DNA from: Wenzhouxiangella sp.
GTDB taxonomy: Bacteria > Pseudomonadota > Gammaproteobacteria > Xanthomonadales > Wenzhouxiangellaceae
Assembly (NCBI GenBank): GCA_021767625.1
Contig: JAASTB010000058.1
Coordinates: 1-9,702 of the forward strand
Length of the DNA stretch: 9,702 nt
Direction: 5' to 3'
Position numbers and translations under genes: made by a program. Below the pieces are notes generated by a model. It was not told where the DNA came from. It saw nothing but the letters and a program-made list of their open reading frames with translations, and did no database searches. Positions 6,205-9,702 of this stretch are shown one piece after another (position 1 is the stretch's first letter; each line of letters begins with the position of its first letter).

Positions 6205-8034
6205 ATGACGCCGGAAGAGAGAGCGCAATCCGTTCGTTGGCGGATCGAGGACGTCTTGATCAATCCGCGGGAACGCACGGTGTTGCGGGGCGACCGCGAA
6301 GTCTCCATGGAGCCACGGGCTTTCGACGTGCTCCAGTACCTGTTTTGGCATTCGGGCCGGGTCGTGTCCCGCGAGGAATTACTCGACGCGGTCTGGCCGC
6401 ACCGCGTCGTGACCGACGACGCCGTCTACCGCGCCATTCGTCTGGCACGGTCGGCATTCGGTCCACGCGGAAGCGAAATCATCAAAACGGTTCACGGTCG
6501 TGGCTATCGCCTGGCCGAGACACCGATCGAGGAGCCTGCGACGCAAAGGGATCCGGAACGCAGGGCAGCCGACTCGATCTCCCGCCGCTGGCTTGGGTTT
6601 CTGGCGGCAGCGCTTGTGATTGCCGCCCTGCTGGTCACCGGTGTTCTCCGGCAACAAGGTTCGGATGAGCCGGTAGATGTCATTGGATCGCACGGGGGCA
6701 CGACGGTTGCGGTGCTGCCCTTCGACGTGGAGGATGGGGGCCGGTCGATCGACTACCTGGGGGTGGAGCTGGCGGCCGAGCTGCGCGGAGAGCTGCGTCG
6801 GATGCCGGGGCTGCGCGTGCTGGGTCGCGCGACGACTCTTGCGGTGGCCGAGCAAGGATTGATATCGGGGCTCGATGGTGGGGTGATCGGCGCCACGCGC
6901 ATCGTTTCCGGGCGGTTACGGGCTTCGGCGGAGACCATCACGGTGGCGGTGGAAGTCCGTGACCAATGGGACGGGCATGTGCTCGGCGCCGAGGAGTTGA
7001 CGTGGCCGAGAGGGGAGCTGCCGCGGTTGAAAGCGGTAATTGCCGAAAGGGTCGCCGAGTCTCTGCGGGTGGCTCCCCAGATGGATACGGCTTCCCCACT
7101 TCAACTCCGGTCGACCGCCTACGAACTGTTTCTCGAAGCCCGTCATCTCTGGCGCAGCCGCGAACCGGCGGCGCTGGATCGCGCGGCCGGACTGTTGCTT
7201 CGGGCTCTGGATGTCGCGCCGGGTTTCGCCAGGGGCTACGAGGCCCTGGCCGCGGTCTACCTCGTGATGCCCAGTTGGCAAGTCGCAGAGGGTGATTCGG
7301 CCCGGTCGCGTGCCTACTCGGCCGCACGGGAAGCCCTGCGCCTTGATCCCGAACTGGGCGAGGCCCGCGCCATTCTCGCCGAGGAGGCCCGGGCGGCGGG
7401 GCACTGGTCCGAAGCGGAGGCGCTTTTTGAACGGGCACTCGAGCACGAGCCGCACAACCCCACGGTAGTTCAGTGGTACGCCGAATTCCTGCTGATGCGC
7501 GGTGAGCTTGAGCGCGCCGCCGTCATCGCCCAGAAGGCGGTCGCGCTGGACCCGATGTCGGCGATTGCTCGAACCGTTCGTGCCTGGTCGGCGGTCATCG
7601 GTGGCGATGACGAGACCGCCCTCGAGCAAGCGGGTCAGGCGGTTTCATTGGGAATGCCTTCTTCGAACATCATCATCGCCTGGTCGCAGCATCGTCGGGG
7701 CAACGACCGCGCGGCGGCGGAGGCGCTGGGTGCATTGCTGGAACCGACCGCGGCAGTCGATCGCTGCCGCGAGGCACTGCACGATCCCGACGCGCTCGCG
7801 GGCGCACTCGAGGCGATCGTCGAGAGTCCCCGCCGCGACCAGCTCGCGTTGATCTACCACCTTGTATGCCTGGCCATGCTTGGCGCAGGAGACACCGCGC
7901 CGGAGTTGTTCGGCGACCGGACGCCGGGCATCGAGTTCGCGATTCTGTGGGCCACTGAGTTCAAGTTGCTGAGGCATCGGCCCGGCTTCCCAGCCCTTTC
8001 GAGCGAATACGGATTCGATACGATCGAGAACTGA
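6205..8034 (+). CDS. CadC/ToxR-like membrane one-component regulator with TolB-N-like domain and TPRs
   Basis: This is a 609-residue protein. Residues 11-104 are a winged-helix DNA-binding domain (EPRAFDVLQYLFWHSGRVVS, VVTDDAVYRAIRLAR, IIKTVHGRGYRL). A basic and polar linker leads to one membrane helix at about 128-147. The periplasmic part begins with VAVLPFDVEDGG (168-179) and continues to about 288, resembling the TolB-N/FlgO-like domain often found in these regulators. TPR-like helical repeats fill about 300-510, for example ARAILAEEARAAGHWSEAEA and the ALEHEPHNP/AVALDPMS turns. It should bind DNA from the inner membrane in response to an envelope signal. Only two cysteines occur (521 and 555), both periplasmic. 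The start at 6205 has only a weak AGCAGG upstream; nearby ATGs at 6182 and 6189 are out of frame. Its neighbour, the divergent propeller gene, is the obvious target candidate. Confidence 0.88.
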   Translation: MTPEERAQSVRWRIEDVLINPRERTVLRGDREVSMEPRAFDVLQYLFWHSGRVVSREELLDAVWPHRVVTDDAVYRAIRLARSAFGPRGSEIIKTVHGRGYRLAETPIEEPATQRDPERRAADSISRRWLGFLAAALVIAALLVTGVLRQQGSDEPVDVIGSHGGTTVAVLPFDVEDGGRSIDYLGVELAAELRGELRRMPGLRVLGRATTLAVAEQGLISGLDGGVIGATRIVSGRLRASAETITVAVEVRDQWDGHVLGAEELTWPRGELPRLKAVIAERVAESLRVAPQMDTASPLQLRSTAYELFLEARHLWRSREPAALDRAAGLLLRALDVAPGFARGYEALAAVYLVMPSWQVAEGDSARSRAYSAAREALRLDPELGEARAILAEEARAAGHWSEAEALFERALEHEPHNPTVVQWYAEFLLMRGELERAAVIAQKAVALDPMSAIARTVRAWSAVIGGDDETALEQAGQAVSLGMPSSNIIIAWSQHRRGNDRAAAEALGALLEPTAAVDRCREALHDPDALAGALEAIVESPRRDQLALIYHLVCLAMLGAGDTAPELFGDRTPGIEFAILWATEFKLLRHRPGFPALSSEYGFDTIEN

Positions 8035-8051
8035 TTCGGGCCAACAACCGA

Positions 8052-9074
8052 TCAAGACCGCAAAAGGAGGTTGTAATAGATGAAGCCCGCGGCCAGACCG
8101 CCCAGGATCAGGATCCAGAGCACCATGAAAACGGTCGCGGAGCGTTTTGCGCGGCTCTTTTCCCACCACCTGCGCGGCGTGATGCCGCGGCTTAGAAATA
8201 CGCTCATGGCCGCTAGGTTCACCGCGGCAATGTTCGTGCTGTAGAGCAGGGCGGCGCCGACCGCGCCTTGCCAATGCCCGGCGCCGGCGAGCAGGGCGGC
8301 CACCAGCAGGGGCGGCAGCAGGGCGACGGCGACCATCACGCCCACGAGTGCCCCGGCGATGCCGCTGGTGGTGGCCAGTGCGCCGGCGCCGCCGGCGGCC
8401 AGGGCGAGGATCAGGTCGAGATGGTTGATGCGGGTGCGCATGGCGATTTCCGGCAGAGTGGGGTCCACCCTGAAATACCAGCCGCAGATGACGCCGAGCA
8501 CGACGGCCAGCGCGACGCCGCTCATGCCGGTTTTCACCGCGCGGATGCCCAACTCGGTATCGGCCAGGGTCGTGGCCAGGGCCAGCGCCATGTTGGGGCC
8601 GAGCAGGGGGGCGATCACCATGGCTCCCACGATGACCGCGACGTTGCCCTGAACCAGGCCGACGGCGGCGACCACCGACGAAAAAAGGACCATCCAGAGG
8701 TGTTCGGCGTTGAGTTTCGCGTTGCGGCCGATCTGCGCGTGCAGTTCGATGCGGCTGAGACGACTGGATTCCTCGCGCTCTTCTTCGCCGGCTCGACCGG
8801 TTTCGTCCTCCTCGTCGGGCTCGGGAGGGACCGGCAGCGTGGCTTCCACGGCATAGACGGTCATGCGGATCTCGTCGTATCGCTCGCTGAGCGATTCGAA
8901 CCTGTCGAGAAAGCTCTCCACCTGCCCCTGACGGACCAGCACACGGAGAACCGCGCGGCGGTCCTCGTCGCTGTCGAGACTTTCGATCGCGATGGGGTCG
9001 AGTTGCTCGACGCGTTCGCGAAGCCCGGCCAGGCGGTCGGCGGGCAGGGTCAGTTCGATCAGGCGCGTTTCCAT
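8052..9074 (-). CDS. DUF389 family polytopic membrane protein
   Basis: This 340-residue protein has a soluble N-terminal domain (1-80), an acidic linker (84-105, with EPDEEDE and GEEEREE) and a membrane domain from about 126 to 335 with some seven hydrophobic segments. The hallmark of the DUF389 (TIGR00341-type) hydrophobic domain is visible: SSVVAAVGL (132-140), VIVGAMVIAPLLGPNMA (147-163), a Thr/Ser-Gly-Ile-Ala-Gly-Ala segment (235-242) and ALLPPLL (251-257). Its function is not known; the repeated Gly/Pro-broken helices suggest transport, which is inference. The start at 9074 is supported by GAGGGA (9085-9080), five bases upstream. Its stop lies 17 bases from the convergent regulator's stop. 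Confidence 0.9.
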   Translation of the reverse strand: METRLIELTLPADRLAGLRERVEQLDPIAIESLDSDEDRRAVLRVLVRQGQVESFLDRFESLSERYDEIRMTVYAVEATLPVPPEPDEEDETGRAGEEEREESSRLSRIELHAQIGRNAKLNAEHLWMVLFSSVVAAVGLVQGNVAVIVGAMVIAPLLGPNMALALATTLADTELGIRAVKTGMSGVALAVVLGVICGWYFRVDPTLPEIAMRTRINHLDLILALAAGGAGALATTSGIAGALVGVMVAVALLPPLLVAALLAGAGHWQGAVGAALLYSTNIAAVNLAAMSVFLSRGITPRRWWEKSRAKRSATVFMVLWILILGGLAAGFIYYNLLLRS

Positions 9075-9200
9075 GCCTGTCCCTCGATGAAAACGCCTGC
9101 ATTATGCCTCAGCAATGTTCGATTGCCTTGAGCCGGCGTACTCGAGTCGAATAACTCGTTTGTATGGGTGAAGGGATCGCTCTATGAGAGGAAAACGAGG

Positions 9201-9593
9201 ATGACAATGATTCGGTCGATGTTCATGGCGTGTTCGGCGGGGCTGCTACTTGCTGCCTGCGGTGGCTCGGACGGCAAGGAGGCCAAGGTGGACGGCCAGG
9301 TCAGCGCGAGGCTGGACGGTACCACTTACACACTGCCGGCTCGCTGCCGCGAGCACGAAGGCGAATTCAGCGTCTCTTCGGTCGACGACGGCAGCGGTGT
9401 CGAGATTGCGGCCCGACAGATGGGCGAGAAGCTCAATCTCGATATCTTCGTCGGCGAGTCGGACTACAGCACGCCCAACCTGGATCAGTGGGAACGCACT
9501 TCGGAAGGCCTGGAGGGAAGTGGCAGGCTCTGGCTCGACAATGCCGACAGCTACCGGGAGTATCCGGTGACCGTTCAAGCGAGTTGCGGTTGA
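9201..9593 (+). CDS. Small lipoprotein of unknown function
   Basis: This is a 130-residue precursor. MTMIRSMFMACSAGLLLAAC is a short signal peptide ending in a lipobox (Leu17-Ala-Ala-Cys20). Gly-Gly-Ser follows the cysteine, without an Asp at +2, so outer-membrane sorting is expected. The mature domain (about 35-130) has alternating hydrophobic and polar strands typical of a beta-rich fold. Two further cysteines, Cys49 and Cys129, bracket the domain and could form a disulfide. The start at 9201 has GAGAGG nine bases upstream. ATG at 9207 (with GAGG six bases upstream) is nearly as good and keeps the lipobox. A longer frame from GTG 9168 adds a charged N-terminus and is less likely. It is divergent from the DUF389 gene. 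I do not recognise a family. Confidence 0.8.
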   Translation: MTMIRSMFMACSAGLLLAACGGSDGKEAKVDGQVSARLDGTTYTLPARCREHEGEFSVSSVDDGSGVEIAARQMGEKLNLDIFVGESDYSTPNLDQWERTSEGLEGSGRLWLDNADSYREYPVTVQASCG

Positions 9594-9613
9594 TGCGCGG
9601 CGTGCGCTGAGTG

Positions 9614-9702
9614 TCACCGGATTCGGGCGGCGCACGGCGTCGCCCCATTCTTGACGGGCTCGGCGGTGCTCTCCTTGCGCAGGGCGAGCCCGGACAGCGC
9701 TC
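9614..9702 (-). CDS. Probable C-terminal fragment of an unidentified gene running off right edge
   Basis: One minus-strand frame is open from the window edge to a TGA at 9616-9614. It encodes 28 residues (ending KNGATPCAARIR) with G or C in almost every third codon position, as in the real genes here. The piece is too short to assign a family. It would be convergent with the lipoprotein gene, ending 20 bases after that gene's stop. The other two minus-strand frames are also open over this short stretch but look Arg/Pro-rich and shadow-like. Confidence 0.4.
   Translation of the reverse strand, partial: ALSGLALRKESTAEPVKNGATPCAARIR

Noticed and set aside
5579..6208. 209-residue plus-strand frame opposite the propeller gene
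   Set aside because: It mirrors the repeated calcium-loop codons (repeated Val-Ala-Val/Asp-Val strings) and is explained by the FG-GAP repeats on the other strand.
6106..6668. Plus-strand frame with GAGGAAAA before an ATG at 6104, overlapping the regulator gene
   Set aside because: The ribosome site looks good, but the protein turns into an Arg/Gly/Ser-rich shadow of the winged-helix coding sequence.
7645..9102. 485-residue minus-strand frame over the regulator's 3' end and the DUF389 gene
   Set aside because: It is an Arg/Gly/Pro-rich shadow of the DUF389 gene in another frame and runs antisense through the regulator.
9101..9106. CATAAT on the minus strand as -10 element for the DUF389 gene
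   Set aside because: The hexamer is good and well placed, but no acceptable -35 was seen 16-18 bases upstream, so I do not call a promoter.
9140..9147. ACTCGAGT palindrome before the lipoprotein gene as an operator
   Set aside because: Eight bases are too short to distinguish from chance, and only half of it (ACTCG) is repeated nearby.
9601..9636. Inverted repeat CGTGCGC ... GCGCACG after the lipoprotein gene, considered as a terminator
   Set aside because: The 22-base loop and absence of a T-run make it a poor terminator, and it overlaps the probable end of the next gene.

Overview
The window is about 9.7 kb of GC-rich chromosomal DNA with tightly packed genes, short overlaps and Gram-negative-type envelope proteins (a lipobox lipoprotein, an ArnT-like lipid-linked glycosyltransferase, ToxR/CadC-style membrane regulators). 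It suggests a gammaproteobacterium. The abundance of winged-helix/TPR membrane regulators and a secreted propeller with an acidic-aromatic C-terminal end would fit the Lysobacterales/Wenzhouxiangella neighbourhood, but that placement is inference. There are no RNA genes, insertion sequences, CRISPR arrays or phage genes.

Layout. (1) At the left edge, on the minus strand, lies the N-terminal part of a winged-helix regulator that runs off the window. (2) A 326-bp divergent intergenic region holds an operator-like palindrome and a weak promoter candidate. (3) A five-gene plus-strand operon spans 710-4614: a DPM1/ArnC-like GT2 glycosyltransferase, a small LAB_N membrane protein, an ArnT-like GT39 glycosyltransferase, a cyclase-family (kynurenine-formamidase-like) hydrolase and a four-helix membrane protein of unknown function. 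(4) Convergent to it, 6031-4646 encodes a secreted seven-bladed FG-GAP (integrin-alpha-like) calcium propeller. (5) Divergent from the propeller, 6205-8034 encodes a full-length CadC-like regulator: winged helix, one membrane helix, then a TolB-N/FlgO-like domain and TPRs in the periplasm. (6) Convergent to that is a DUF389 membrane protein (9074-8052). (7) Divergent from it is a small lipoprotein (9201-9593). (8) The right edge probably holds the C-terminus of another minus-strand gene.

How the genes may work together. The first three operon genes look like a minimal charge, flip and transfer pathway. GT2 would load a sugar onto polyprenyl phosphate, LAB_N is a candidate helper or flippase, and GT39 would transfer the sugar to an envelope acceptor outside the inner membrane. 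The overlapping start/stop codons suggest translational coupling. The cyclase-like hydrolase and the small membrane protein are co-transcribed by position, but their link to glycan chemistry is unknown. The most unusual protein-level observation is that the cyclase lacks both histidines of the usual family metal motif while keeping the rest of the site.
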